Of a stretch of DNA of 64,000 bases, positions 36,401-42,117 are shown in pieces. Source of the stretch: Procambarus clarkii. Lineage: Eukaryota; Arthropoda; Malacostraca; Decapoda; Cambaridae. How positions within the stretch are numbered: the first letter of the stretch is position 1; each line of letters opens with the position of its first letter. The translations under genes were made by a program, and so were the position numbers. The DNA is taken from NCBI RefSeq assembly GCF_040958095.1, contig NC_091172.1:25018562-25082561 (forward strand). The letters are read 5' to 3'. The notes under the pieces are model-generated. The model saw nothing but the letters and a program-made list of their open reading frames with translations, made no database searches and was not told the DNA's origin.

Positions 36401-37780
36401 TTACCATTGTAGGACCTGGGAATGTGAACAACATGGGAAGTCCAGGACAGCTTGGTGGAGGGGAAACATATGACCCATCTTACTGTTCCGTGAAGCTACC
36501 TCCTCCCCAGCCACTTGCACCCGTTGACTCTGCTGTTGCCGAGAGGTAAGTAATAATTTGTTGCTGGAATATTTGAGTTGTGCAGTTTATATAATCTCGA
36601 TCAGTATTTAGAGCAAAACCAAAAATAGTTTGTGTTGATAGTAATTTTTTTTTTTTTTATTCCCCCCACAGACTATTTATTGTATGTCATCCATCACCAC
36701 CTCCCATCTATGCTTTGAAAGACGTTTTTGGAAGATTTGGGAATCTCATTGATATCTACATGCTAAATGGCAAAACATTTGGTTATGCAAAATATTCTGC
36801 TAAAGAATCTGCAGACAAGGCCATTGTGGTGAGTAATTTGTATAATTTAGTTACATGCATATTTTCACTAGTTAGTACCTAATGGTATTTGTGAGTGTGT
36901 GTGTGTGTGCACGTGCTTGTACATGCCATCCATTTTTTTGTGTAACATGGGTGGATACAGTAGATGACTTCTGTTAGCAGGTTTGGGCCTCTTCCTTCCC
37001 ACAGAAATAATTACCTTACATAATTACTTATTAGTTTTCCCCTGGAACTTGACTTGCAAATCAGTTTACAATCAGGTCCCCAATTACCACAGTTGAGATT
37101 GGTGCAGAGTCAACCTTTACCAGCCAGGTAAACAATAATAAAGTATTGTTTGATACCAGACGAAAATGCTCACAAAGCGAGTGCAATTTCACTCAAACTG
37201 TTAATCCTTCACTTGGCCCAGTGAATATAAAATATATTATCCTTTTTTATTATGGAGTAACATCCTTGTCTGGCTTTTGGTTAGGCTTGTTAATGATTTG
37301 ATTTAACATCTTTATTTACATTTCCCTTCATACACACAATAATTGGCGAGATTACAAACATGTAAAGAACGGCAAAATTAGAAGTGTGCCCTAAAGTTTT
37401 TTTACCCCTGATTTAGGGGTATGAAACTCCTTAATATGGTGAATTATTTCCTAGTCTCGGCATATGCTTGTGTATGTGCCAGGAAGTATGGATGGCTCCA
37501 ATAATTCCTGGACTTACTACATACTGTATTATGAATACAGTAGTTATTATACAAATATAGGTACATAGCTGATTATGTAACAGACGAGCATTATTCAAAA
37601 TTTTTAAGCGGTTTGGCATATATTTGTGACTTTATTTCCTCGAATAAAATTGCCAAAATCCATTCACAGGTGTTGCATGGTCAAGAGGTCCTAGGTTCCC
37701 GTCTGAAGGTTATGGAAGCTGATCCACATGATAAAGCCGATTCTGGCCGCAAGAGACTCCGTATTGATGACCAGAGCTGA
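9223..37780 (+). CDS. RBM45: RBM45-like four-RRM RNA-binding protein, complete 10-exon coding region
   Basis: Coding exons join as 9223-9454, 14166-14280, 25860-26054, 28010-28230, 32973-33121, 34912-35060, 35155-35402, 36413-36545, 36672-36828 and 37670-37780. They sum to 1710 nt, or 569 residues plus TGA, with matching phases at every junction. Four RRM folds are visible: RRM1 about 37-115 (RNP2 LFIVCG, RNP1 KGVTYIKF), RRM2 133-212 (LFVVVP, KGFAYVKY), RRM3 266-345 (LTVIAS, then GVATVVYNN) and RRM4 480-553 (LFIVCH, FGYAKYS). The C-terminus carries a basic run RKRLR, like the nuclear signal of vertebrate RBM45. Domain order and C-terminal motif match RBM45, known in vertebrates as a mainly nuclear RNA-binding protein linked to neural development and splicing. 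Human RBM45 is about 475 residues; the extra length here is mostly a Gly/Pro/Asn/Gln-rich linker (about 355-480) between RRM3 and RRM4. The start ATG has a good context (AAAAGATGG) and matches the expected N-terminus. Confidence 0.95.
9553..9625 (+). mobile_element. tRNA-like SINE head fragment
   Basis: It has an A-box-like GTGGCTGAGTGGCG and, about 40 nt on, a B-box-like GGATCGATCCCCCC, in RBM45 intron 1. The rest of a SINE body is not obvious. It is a pseudo-tRNA or SINE relic, not a working tRNA gene. Confidence 0.45.
9770..9945. repeat. Short self-complementary cluster in intron 1
   Basis: Words such as GTGTCTTGACGACACTTAAG and AAGTGTCTCTTGACGC recur in direct and inverted form, giving a region able to form several small hairpins. 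No known element was recognised. Confidence 0.4.
9946..10859 (+). other. RBM45 intron 1 interior, no feature seen
   Basis: AT-rich intron sequence with no coding frame or repeat that I can support. Confidence 0.4.
10860..11340. repeat. G-rich degenerate minisatellite
   Basis: Variants of GGTTGGGCTC and GGGGGTTTGTTTGCTAGGGC repeat across about 480 nt, with many runs of 3-8 G on the + strand, which is the RNA-sense strand of RBM45. Gly/Trp/Leu-rich frames are artefacts. Several clusters of four G runs within 30 nt meet the usual G-quadruplex pattern. Confidence 0.85.
11403..11558. repeat. 28-bp minisatellite, left half
   Basis: The unit is CTTACCATTGGCCATGTTGT followed by CTGGTTGG, with five to six copies and the last one cut short. 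The same unit resumes at 12478, so a foldback element has split one array. Confidence 0.93.
11559..12477. mobile_element. Foldback insertion with 354-nt inverted arms
   Basis: Left arm 11559-11912 and right arm 11939-12292 are equal in length (354 nt) and nearly identical inverted copies with few mismatches. The 26-nt loop contains a hairpin (CTAGGG TAGCG CCCTAG). Outer arm ends read GTGGTGCTCCGACGACAGCG. A 180-nt segment (12293-12473) follows the right arm and includes AGATGGCGCGGTCGTC, a diverged third copy of the arm tip. Minisatellite flanks it on both sides. No target duplication or transposase is visible. ORFs in the arms (LLPLHWQGNTTVFF...) match nothing I know. Confidence 0.88.
12478..12632. 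repeat. 28-bp minisatellite, right half
   Basis: Six copies of CTTACCTTTGGACATGTTGT plus CTGATTGG or CTGGTTGG, continuing the array interrupted at 11559. Copies here share T at unit position 7, where most left-half copies have A. Confidence 0.93.
12895..12951 (+). mobile_element. SINE tail fragment
   Basis: It contains GGAGGCCTGGTCAAGGACGG, then AAATCATCTCAAGA, the 3' end of the decapod tRNA-derived SINE in + orientation. The head and body are missing. Confidence 0.8.
13043..13301. mobile_element. hAT-like palindromic MITE
   Basis: The element starts GGGGACAGATTCACGAAACG and ends GCTTTGTGAATCTGGCCCC. Long terminal inverted repeats extend inward through TGCAAGTACTTATGAA against TTCGTAAGTGCTTGCG and CAATCTTTG against CAAAGATTG. 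It is 259 bp, non-coding and nearly palindromic over its length. I recall closely similar sequences as abundant in decapod genomes; the superfamily is inferred. Confidence 0.82.
13305..13440 (-). pseudogene. Tigger/pogo-like transposase relic
   Basis: On the - strand one frame reads TTLIQPMDQDVKK, resembling the TTSLIQPMDQGV motif before the third acidic residue of CENP-B/Tigger-type DDE transposases. The flanking frame is broken. Only about 130 bp is recognisable. Confidence 0.5.
13737..13876. repeat. Long imperfect hairpin
   Basis: AGTAACCTGACCACAGCCAC (left) pairs with GTAGCTGTAGTCAGGTTACT (right), and CCACCCTACCCTCCATCACT pairs with the GATGGTGGTGGAGGGTAGGG region. The arms are about 55 nt and the loop about 25 nt. 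It looks like a MITE or foldback remnant in intron 1. Confidence 0.7.
14166..14280 (+). CDS. RBM45: RBM45 coding exon 2
   Basis: This exon completes RRM1 (residues 78-115 and part of 116) with the RNP1 strand GVTYIKFSK and the helix EAALAMEEMNG. The acceptor is a T-rich tract ending TGCAG|GTG and the donor is CATAG|GTAATA. The 115-nt length keeps phase with exons 1 and 3. Confidence 0.95.
14281..16049 (+). other. RBM45 intron 2, proximal part, no gene seen
   Basis: AT-rich, with scattered short frames. A small inverted pair around CCATGCACTG lies near 15430-15465. No element was identified before the transposase relic. Confidence 0.35.
16050..17480 (-). pseudogene. Degenerate Tigger/pogo (CENP-B-like) transposase
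   Basis: The - strand reads LLLLDNAPAHSD at about 16370-16406, the second-Asp motif of Tigger/Jerky-type DDE transposases. Further 5' (16990-17200) a frame KRKRIVKPHNGYIVASIGMN resembles the N-terminal helix-turn-helix (EKxxIVKxHxxGxxxxxIG). Stops and shifts break it throughout. CAGTGCAACCCCC at about 17459 could be a terminal repeat tip. It also contains a 25-bp tandem duplication at 16884-16933. Confidence 0.6.
17888..17945 (+). mobile_element. SINE tail fragment
   Basis: GGAGGCCTGGTTAGAGACTG, then GGGACACTAATCCCTGGATC, is a diverged end of the decapod SINE tail. It is followed by GGTAGGTAAGGTAGG. Confidence 0.65.
17946..18598 (+). other. Intron 2 segment with possible LINE ORF1 relic
   Basis: A frame at 17971-18225 (TAIVCANDVGIHRHK...) faintly recalls the esterase-like domain in ORF1 of some CR1/L2 LINEs (VLxAGGNDIG). 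The match is weak and the frame ends at a stop with no continuation. No other feature was seen. Confidence 0.2.
18600..19130. repeat. 31-bp minisatellite in intron 2
   Basis: About 17 copies of GGCATGCTGGGCGTAGGGCT followed by TTGCCGAGGCA, with the early copies more diverged. The period is not a multiple of three, so the same repetitive peptide (ACLGKALRPACLP, PSMPASAKPYAQH) appears in successive frames on the - strand. These are not proteins. Confidence 0.95.
19131..19958 (+). other. RBM45 intron 2 segment, no feature seen
   Basis: AT-rich sequence with no supported coding frame or repeat. Confidence 0.35.
19960..20316 (-). mobile_element. CR1/L2-like LINE 3' relic
   Basis: A - strand frame (20319-20041) contains RYDDRLREHTPHNLKKEKIWDMI and TIYKILRG, the C-terminal region of a CR1/L2 reverse transcriptase ORF (YxxRLxxLxLxxLxxRRxRGDL...YKILxG). 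It is a 5'-truncated fragment next to another LINE end. Confidence 0.65.
20317..21560 (-). mobile_element. CR1/L2-like LINE relic, RT domain (family B)
   Basis: In - strand order, three broken frames cover the RT: VVPICKKGDRHEALNYKLVSLT (21389-21102), CIFLDSQKAFDIIPNKKLI (21096-20860), and CVLGPLLFLIFANDFPRG (20921-20727). A thumb-like segment follows (20681-20421). The 3' end is GTAACTACACTTAGGTAATT, shared with the copy ending at 51938. Frameshifts and stops show it is dead. Confidence 0.78.
21561..23030 (+). other. Intron 2 segment, unassigned, with palindrome and T run
   Basis: A perfect 12-bp-stem hairpin (GCTGTTTCCCCC GAGGCC and its inverse) sits at 21645-21674. The region 22300-22740 is less AT-rich and could be part of an unrecognised mobile element. 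An 18-nt T run lies at 22891-22908. No coding frame has a recognisable domain. Confidence 0.35.
23040..23079. repeat. Perfect 15-bp-stem hairpin flanked by T runs
   Basis: CTGTCCTACTACTGA at 23040-23054 and its exact inverse at 23065-23079 are separated by 10 nt and bracketed by T runs. It may be the end of the LINE copy that follows. Confidence 0.75.
23136..23509 (-). mobile_element. LINE ORF2 C-terminal relic (broken)
   Basis: Two overlapping - strand frames read EVNNRITKASAAFGRFCEDV, LSFTTKLKVY, then TLLYSSMTWTVSSRHAKLNH and FHLSC. This is the widespread post-RT region of animal LINEs (ITKASxAFGRL...VLxTLLYxxETWTVYxRHxKxLNxFHxxCLR). A frameshift near 23330 separates the two parts. Confidence 0.8.
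23510..23830 (-). mobile_element. LINE 3'-terminal relic
   Basis: A - strand frame reads FNVLPASIRNIARTTVDIFK then RKLDLFLQGVLDQPGCGGYV. This is the C-terminal tail of a different LINE ORF2 (an NxLP...FKxxLDxxL pattern). It is 5'-truncated and abuts the preceding relic, so two elements were inserted side by side. Confidence 0.65.
23831..25859 (+). other. RBM45 intron 2 distal part, no gene seen
   Basis: Mostly AT-rich. A near-perfect hairpin (AGTTGCACAGGTGTG and CACACCTGCGCAACT) spans about 24793-24840. The last 40 nt form the branch-point and pyrimidine region of exon 3. Confidence 0.4.
25860..26054 (+). CDS. RBM45: RBM45 coding exon 3
   Basis: This exon encodes residues 117-180 with split codons at both ends. 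It holds most of RRM2: RNP2 LFVVVP (134-139), the helix SESDLREHF and RNP1 KGFAYVKY (172-179). The acceptor is TTTCAG|C and the donor CACAG|GTAATG. It is the best-conserved stretch of the gene by eye. Confidence 0.96.
26395..26505. repeat. 34-bp tandem repeat, three copies
   Basis: Three nearly identical copies of CACTTATAGCTGGATACAAG followed by GCCATTTAAAAACC lie in RBM45 intron 3, just after a 9-nt G run. Confidence 0.85.
27128..27550. repeat. ~158-bp tandem repeat, ~2.7 copies, intron 3
   Basis: Each unit has TATATAGATG, then GGTAAAACATGC, an A or T run, GCGCCATCTGTTGG or a variant, and TTTGAAATTTTGACACAACG with CATTCAAATACG. Copies start near 27128, 27288 and 27445. This resembles a dispersed satellite-like repeat; no coding content. 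Confidence 0.75.
27595..27765 (+). repeat. Dispersed repeat, copy 1 (ATGGTCxxG...GACCGAA)
   Basis: It contains TTGATAATGGTC, CAGGATGGACCGAACATCGT and TTTTCTAGTGTGTGGTTTGG. The same block recurs at 40650-40750, and partly at 49125-49275. I take it as a mobile-element end common in decapods, class unknown. Confidence 0.6.
28010..28230 (+). CDS. RBM45: RBM45 coding exon 4
   Basis: This exon finishes RRM2 (SHAAKAFESCDRTFKPVFADPK, about 183-204; human RBM45 has a similar NCDRSF segment). It then encodes a Gly/Asp/Ser-rich linker to about residue 254. The acceptor is TTTACAG|A and the donor TTATA|GTAAGT. It ends one base into a codon, which joins TG of exon 5 to give Met255. Confidence 0.93.
28790..29120. 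repeat. Candidate dispersed repeat in intron 4
   Basis: This is less AT-rich than its surroundings. It begins with an imperfect palindrome GGGAGCCCCTTGGTGGCTCCC and ends CCACCACCAGGTGGCTTGGA. The short frames have no recognisable domain. I recall related sequence in other decapods, but cannot prove it here. Confidence 0.4.
30100..31120. repeat. Degenerate ~400-bp direct repeat, intron 4
   Basis: CTTAAATTTGGTACCAATAT, then GAATGTTCTAGAAGAACATA and ATAAAATGTCACACAAGG near 30610-30690, mirror ATTTAAATTTGGTGTCAATT and GAATGCACTAGAGGAATATA near 30213-30270. The AATGTTTATAATCTTTTCA leader also recurs at 30160, 30350 and 30560. No coding content. Confidence 0.65.
31121..32972 (+). other. RBM45 intron 4 distal part, no feature seen
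   Basis: T-rich intron sequence without a supported gene or repeat, ending in the CCCTCTACAG acceptor. Confidence 0.4.
32973..33121 (+). CDS. RBM45: RBM45 coding exon 5
   Basis: This exon encodes residues 256-304, the first half of RRM3. The segment WKLFDLIPGLDYCDLRKDRKSG parallels human FSIFDIVPGLEYCEVQRD. The acceptor is CCCTCTACAG|TGG. The donor CAG|GTATAC is weak. If it is not used, translation continues for 15 residues to a TAG at 33167-33169. Confidence 0.9.
33122..34911 (+). other. RBM45 intron 5, no feature seen
   Basis: A 1790-bp AT-rich intron with a weak GTATAC donor. No repeat or coding frame is supported inside. Confidence 0.5.
34912..35060 (+). CDS. RBM45: RBM45 coding exon 6
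   Basis: This exon encodes residues 305-353, completing RRM3: RGVATVVYNNTQSATYAKEKLHGFEYPPGQ parallels human YAKYKLHGFQYPPGN. I placed the acceptor at TTCAAAAG|ATG because it alone keeps phase 0 with exon 5 and puts this segment in frame. The next AG (ATCAAG|CAC) would shift the frame. The donor is CCTCC|GTAAGT. Confidence 0.9.
35155..35402 (+). CDS. RBM45: RBM45 coding exon 7 (linker)
   Basis: This exon encodes residues 355-436: a Pro/Gly/Asn-rich linker (PPMMPGAPGGPPFAGLPRG), then a likely amphipathic helix IQQNLAQLAETIAQATSLIQ. The acceptor is TTTTTGCAG|A, 94 bp after exon 6. The donor G|GTTGGT is poor but is the site that keeps phase with exon 8. Read-through adds 22 residues before a stop at 35468-35470. 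Confidence 0.88.
35570..36038. mobile_element. pogo/Tigger-like MITE in intron 7
   Basis: Ends are CAGTCAACTTCCGA at 35570-35583 and its exact inverse TCGGAAGTTGACTG at 36025-36038, with TA directly after the right end. The internal GGTTACACAGGG and GAAACGCTTACATTT resemble the tip regions of Tigger/pogo elements. It is 469 bp, AT-rich and non-coding. Confidence 0.72.
36413..36545 (+). CDS. RBM45: RBM45 coding exon 8 (linker)
   Basis: This exon encodes residues 438-480. It is a low-complexity linker (NVNNMGSPGQLGGGETYDPSYC) followed by a Pro-rich segment (KLPPPQPLAPVDSAVAE) that leads into RRM4. The acceptor is ATTGTAG|G and the donor GAGAG|GTAAGT. Confidence 0.92.
36672..36828 (+). CDS. RBM45: RBM45 coding exon 9 (RRM4)
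   Basis: This exon encodes residues 482-533, the body of RRM4: LFIVCHPSPPPIYALKDVFG then FGNLIDIYMLNGKTFGYAKY. Human RBM45 has the closely similar LFIVFNPHPLPLDVLEDIF. A long T tract plus CCCCCCACAG is the acceptor and GTG|GTGAGT the donor, with phase 0 at the 3' end. Confidence 0.95.
36829..37669 (+). other. RBM45 intron 9
   Basis: An 841-bp intron with a short GT run at 36893-36908 and otherwise no recognisable feature. Confidence 0.5.
37670..37780 (+). CDS. RBM45: RBM45 terminal coding exon 10
   Basis: This exon encodes the last 36 residues (534-569): the end of RRM4 (VLHGQEVLGSRLKVMEAD) and a basic tail GRKRLRIDDQS that probably acts as the nuclear signal, then TGA at 37778-37780. The acceptor is ATTCACAG|G. 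A possible UTR donor (AGAG|GTATGG) lies 22 nt after the stop. Confidence 0.95.
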   Translation: MLHGQEVLGSRLKVMEADPHDKADSGRKRLRIDDQS

Positions 37781-38039
37781 GTCTTCTAGTGCAAGGAAAG
37801 AGGTATGGTGTAAAACATTCATCTCAAAGTTTAAAAAACTGGATTTTAAGCATCATAAGAGGAATCACATTTACATGTGCACTGAGTGGGATTCTCCTCA
37901 AATATTTTTCCCTCAGCAGCATTGTAATAGTTTTAAGATATACAATGTGATGATACTTGGGTATAGTTAGCCTAATTTTTAAGCTTTGATTCATGAAAGT
38001 GTAAGTTTGGTTTAAATTACAGTTCTAGATTTGACTTGT

Positions 38040-38074
<35 letters not shown>

Positions 38075-38552
38075 CTATGCTGTGATTCATAATAGATTGG
38101 AATATTTAATAATGGAGGACAAAATCTTATCCCATTCTCTGTAGGTGTATATTTGTTCATATTGTGAAACACATTGTATGTTGTGGGTCAATTGTTCTAT
38201 GCAAAGAAATTTGTAAATAAGCCATCATTATTTTGCATGACATAAAATGTTTATCCATGGTCAGCAAGTGAATTAAGAGGACAATTTCCACTATTTTGTT
38301 GTATAAGATTGTAAGGTATTACCCTTGTCCTGGAATGGATTAGAAAAATAAGTTTCTGTAATTACCTAAGTACAGACTAAAGTGGTAATACAATATTGTA
38401 ATTGCATATTTAGTATGCATTGCATAATGTAGTTTTATGTACTGTACCCAGGAAATGTATGTGTATTTTCATATTACAGTTAGGTATGTTTTGATATGGC
38501 TATCATTCCTGTAGATTTTGCAAAGTTTGAATTAAGTATTTTTAATAATAAA
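37781..38552 (+). other. Putative short RBM45 3' UTR with poly(A) signal
   Basis: The sequence after the stop is AT-rich and contains a 34-nt T run (about 38041-38074). An AATAAA at 38547-38552 is followed by a GT-rich stretch, which fits a cleavage site. No other coding exon is visible here. This is the simple alternative to a spliced 3' UTR that continues near 44296. Confidence 0.35.
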
Positions 38553-39719
38553 GATTTTTAGACAATATGACGGGCTGTGATATTGATATCTGTGATAGGG
38601 AAACATGGCAGCATGTTGATAATGGGAGACAAGGGGCAGAGGCATGACTAATGGCTATTCCTTTGTGGTTATTGAAACTTGTGTGGCTCTGTGTACTCTT
38701 CAGTTGCATGAGATTTTCCCAAATGGTTTCTCATATTTTATTACACAAGATGATACCTTTTTATATTTTTTATACAAGTTATTCTTGAATTACGTTGCAT
38801 GGTGTAACATGGTAATTTAGTACTGGTATTGTTTCATATTTTTGTTAATTTATTTATATATATGGTAAGATATGCATATATGTTTTTCTCTTAAATATAA
38901 GTAAATAATAAAGCAAGATAAATTATTGTTCTAAAAATATTTATATCAAACCACCTGTCTGTTGAAAGTTTATTATAGTAAATGTGTCATAGCAAAATGT
39001 TTGTGGTATTAATACTTGACAAGTGAAGGGACAAACTGTTTTTGAAAGGGTTAGAAGAAAATTAAAACTGTTTTGGCCATTATGCAAAATGGTCTCTACC
39101 TACTAGGCCTATTAGTAGTGCACTTCTGACTATTAGATAAAACATGTATGCATATACATGTGATGATGAACTCGTGTAGAATATCTAGTGTAAACATAAG
39201 GGGTACCACCTCAAGTTTGTTGGATAATGGTACACTTTCTCCAAGATAAGAAGCACTTAAGGGAACCATGTGTTCTTCTTTAATACAAACGAATACTACT
39301 TCCAGTTCAGCAGTTATGTTACCCAGTGCTTTACAAGTCAGATGTGTTTAGTTGCATATTTGTGATGTAAATGTTTAATCTTGAGTGCCTGGGAGGCTTG
39401 GCTTAGAACATGAGATGAAGAAAGCTCAACATAAGTATTTGCAGCAATTAAAGATTTTGCTTTCTTAACTTTATCCTTTTCTACCTAGAGATTTTCCTTC
39501 AGCATGTTGAGAACGTGTTCGAGGCAAAAGTCACGGTTGCTTTTGAAATAGGAACCCCAGGAAAAAAATAAATAAATAAAATTTGGACAAAAATTCACAC
39601 TAAGAGTATTAATGTGAGAGGGAAGGTAGGGAGGGGGGGGGGTCAGTAATAAGTTCACTTGGGTTTGAGAGAAAAATGTGAGACAGTTTGAAAGTTTGAC
39701 AAAACCAGAGAGGGCCATA
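38553..39719. other. Spacer downstream of RBM45, no gene seen
   Basis: AT-rich. A second AATAAA lies near 38907. The - strand frame at 39485-39724 has no recognisable domain. Confidence 0.35.
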
Positions 39720-40649
39720 TACACTGAAGGAAATGAAAACTAATGGACAAAGTTATAAGACTTCAGATGGAGTGTCTTTGAAGAAAGTGATTGAGGTCTG
39801 TGTAGAATTAACAATTGATTGCAGGTTAAGATATAGGTAGGGTGGACGACTGACACAAAATATATTAGAAGAATAGAATATATAATGGAAGATATGATAG
39901 TAATATAGGAGATACAAAAACACTTGGAAGGATTATTTACTGTATATGCAACCCAATAGGAATAGACCAGATTTTGCAGGGATATTGAAAAATGAAACAG
40001 ATGCTAGATAGCCCTCTGAGTAAAGTGTGTATTGTGTTATCAAATGAGGCACTTCCAAAACCTAGTGGACTGAAATGGTGGTGTCCATTTTCAATAAAAT
40101 TAAAAGTTTTGAACATAATGTTGGTATGCATCCCATATACATTACTGGAAGATATGATTAGAATGAGGGTAGGGGAACATTTGGATGGAGCTTGACTTCA
40201 CATCAGAGACATTGTGGTCTTTGAAAGAAATGTATTCCTTATAAAGTTGATAATTCTGTGACAAGATCACAAATGTACATCAGTAGAGAAGGATGGGGTC
40301 ATCAAGATTCACAAAAAGCCTTTTGAGTCTCTCCTACAAAAGGATGGACTAATGTGAGATAACTGGGAAGATTCTGAGCTGTATTAGGGAATATCACAAA
40401 TTGGAAATACTGTCAGTGGAAGGAAGTGGCAAATAGGGTCCCACAAGGTTTGATTCTTCAACCACTATTGTTCCCAATTTATGTAAATAACATTCCTAGG
40501 GGTTATATGTTAATGTTACTGTAGCAGGTGATGTCAAACTAATGAGAAAGGTAAAGATCAGAATGTATTGCATAATACAACAGAACATCATGCACAGGTA
40601 GGAATAGGCAGACAAATGGCTATTAAAGTTTAGTCCCTCCGAATCGACT

Positions 40650-40755
40650 TGAGAATGGTCCAGGACGGACCGAAATGTCGTCGTCCCTTCACCTTCTAGT
40701 GTGTGGTCTTGTCAACATACTTTAGCCACGTTATTGTGACTCATCGCCTGCATAA
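40650..40755 (+). repeat. Dispersed repeat, copy 2
   Basis: It holds TTGAGAATGGTCCAGGACGG, then ACCGAAATGTCGTCG and CTTCTAGTGTGTGGTCTTGT, followed by AGCCACGTTATTGTGACTCA. It matches the block at 27595 and is the fullest copy here. Confidence 0.65.
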
Positions 40756-40924
40756 AAAATTGAGGTTTGGAAGATGAGAGAGGAGACCAGCTACTGAAGT
40801 CAAAAATAGAAAAAAAAGGCCCTGGGTGTAGATGTAACACCAGAGGTACACACACACTATTATCATTGTATAGGTAAAACTAACACGACTGACCCTAAAA
40901 TACCAATGCAACACCCTTTTCATT

Positions 40925-41060
40925 CAACCCACATCCCCCAATACCCCACACCCTCTCCACTTCACACAGTACCCCACATCCACCCCACTTCACACAGTTC
41001 TCCATATCCACCCCACTTCTCAATACCCCACACCCACCCCGTCTCACAGTACTCTACACC
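40925..41060. repeat. Imperfect CCCCACxxCACACAGT tandem repeat
   Basis: About five variants of ACCCCACTTCACACAGTACC lie within the LINE relic region. Confidence 0.65.
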
Positions 41061-41351
41061 CACTACATAGCCTTCCCAGATGATAATGTTTTAAATGTAG
41101 CTACTCGGAACGAAATTGCTGGAAGACAGAAGAGTTACAGGAGACATAATCACCACATAGAAGATTTTTAATGGAATTGATAGGTTAAATTATTAACACA
41201 GGTTAACATTATTTAACACAGATGGTACACACAGAAGAGGACACAGGTGGAAACTGAATACCAAATGCGCTATAAACATAATATAAAGTTATTAGAAATA
41301 ACTTTTTCTGTTAGAGTAGTAAAAACATTTGGAATGCATAAACAGTGTTAT

Positions 41352-41590
41352 GGTTATCTTGAGATGATTTCGGGGCTTTAGTGTCCCCTGTGGCCCGGTC
41401 CTCGACCAGGCCTCCACCCCCAGGAAGTAGTCTGTGAAAGCTGACTAACTCCCAGGTACCAATTTACTGCTAGGTAACAGGGGCGTCAGGGTGAAAGAAA
41501 CTGTCCATCGTTTCTCGCTGGTGTCCGGGATCGAACCAGGGACCACAGGATCACGCGTCCAGTGTTCTGTCCGCTCAGCCACCGGCTCCC
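41352..41590 (-). mobile_element. tRNA-derived decapod SINE, copy 3
   Basis: On the - strand: head GAGCCGGTGGCTGAGCGGAC (box A), CCTGGTTCGATCCCGG (box B), body CCTGTTACCTAGCAGTAAAT and tail GAAATCATCTCAAGATAACC. It lies between two LINE relics. A small inverted repeat (TCAACCATCA and TGATGGTTGA) follows at about 41592-41624. Confidence 0.9.
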
Positions 41591-41689
41591 ATCAACCATC
41601 AGGCCACCAGCTGCTTGATGGTTGAGACAGACTCCATACTGTTTCAGATGTAGATAAGAGCCCAATAAGCTCTGGAATCTGTAACAAGA

Positions 41690-42116
41690 CAAAGTTAGAG
41701 AAGATTCAGAGGTCTGCCACCAGACTAGTCCCAGAACTGAGAGGTATGAGCTACGAGGAAAGGCTATGGTAGCTAAATGTCCCTGGAAGACACACGAGTA
41801 AGAAGACATAATCACCACCTACAAAATTCTCAGGAATTGACAGGGTGGACAAAGACAGACTCTTTAGCACGGAAGTAACACGAACAAGGGGACACGGGTG
41901 GAAGTTAGTACCCAAAATGAGCCACAGACACATTAGAAAGAATTTTGTCAGTGTCAGAGTAGTTAACAGATGGAATGCACTAGGAAGTGATGTGGTGGAG
42001 GCAGACTCCATACACAGTTTCAGATGCCTAGAATCTGTAGACCAGTTGATTGACAGTTAAGAGACGGGACCAAAGAGCCAAAGCTCAACCCCTGCAAGCA
42101 CAATTAGGTGAGTACA
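41690..42116 (+). mobile_element. LINE 3' end, family A (+ strand)
   Basis: A broken + strand frame reads YEERLW, TTYKILRN with an indel, TRTRGHGWKL, RHIRKNFVSVRVVNRWNALG and DVVEADSIHSF. This is the C-terminal end of the CR1/L2-like ORF. The 3' UTR ends CACAATTAGGTGAGTACAAC, as in the copies at 358 and 54137. Confidence 0.82.
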
Positions 42117-42117
42117 A

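Larger units (their letters stand above)
39720..41345 (+). mobile_element. Heavily decayed LINE relic
   Basis: At about 40435-40500 the + strand reads VPQGLILQPLLFPIYVN, the RT VPQGSxLGPxLFxIYxND motif with substitutions. About 40530-40550 (GDVKLMRKV) matches the sequence after the FADD box. 41100-41340 resembles the CR1/L2 3' ORF region (ETxxxRGHxWKL, RVVxxWNAL). A dispersed-repeat block (40650-40750) and a CA/CCAC-rich stretch (40920-41060) interrupt it. Confidence 0.55.
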
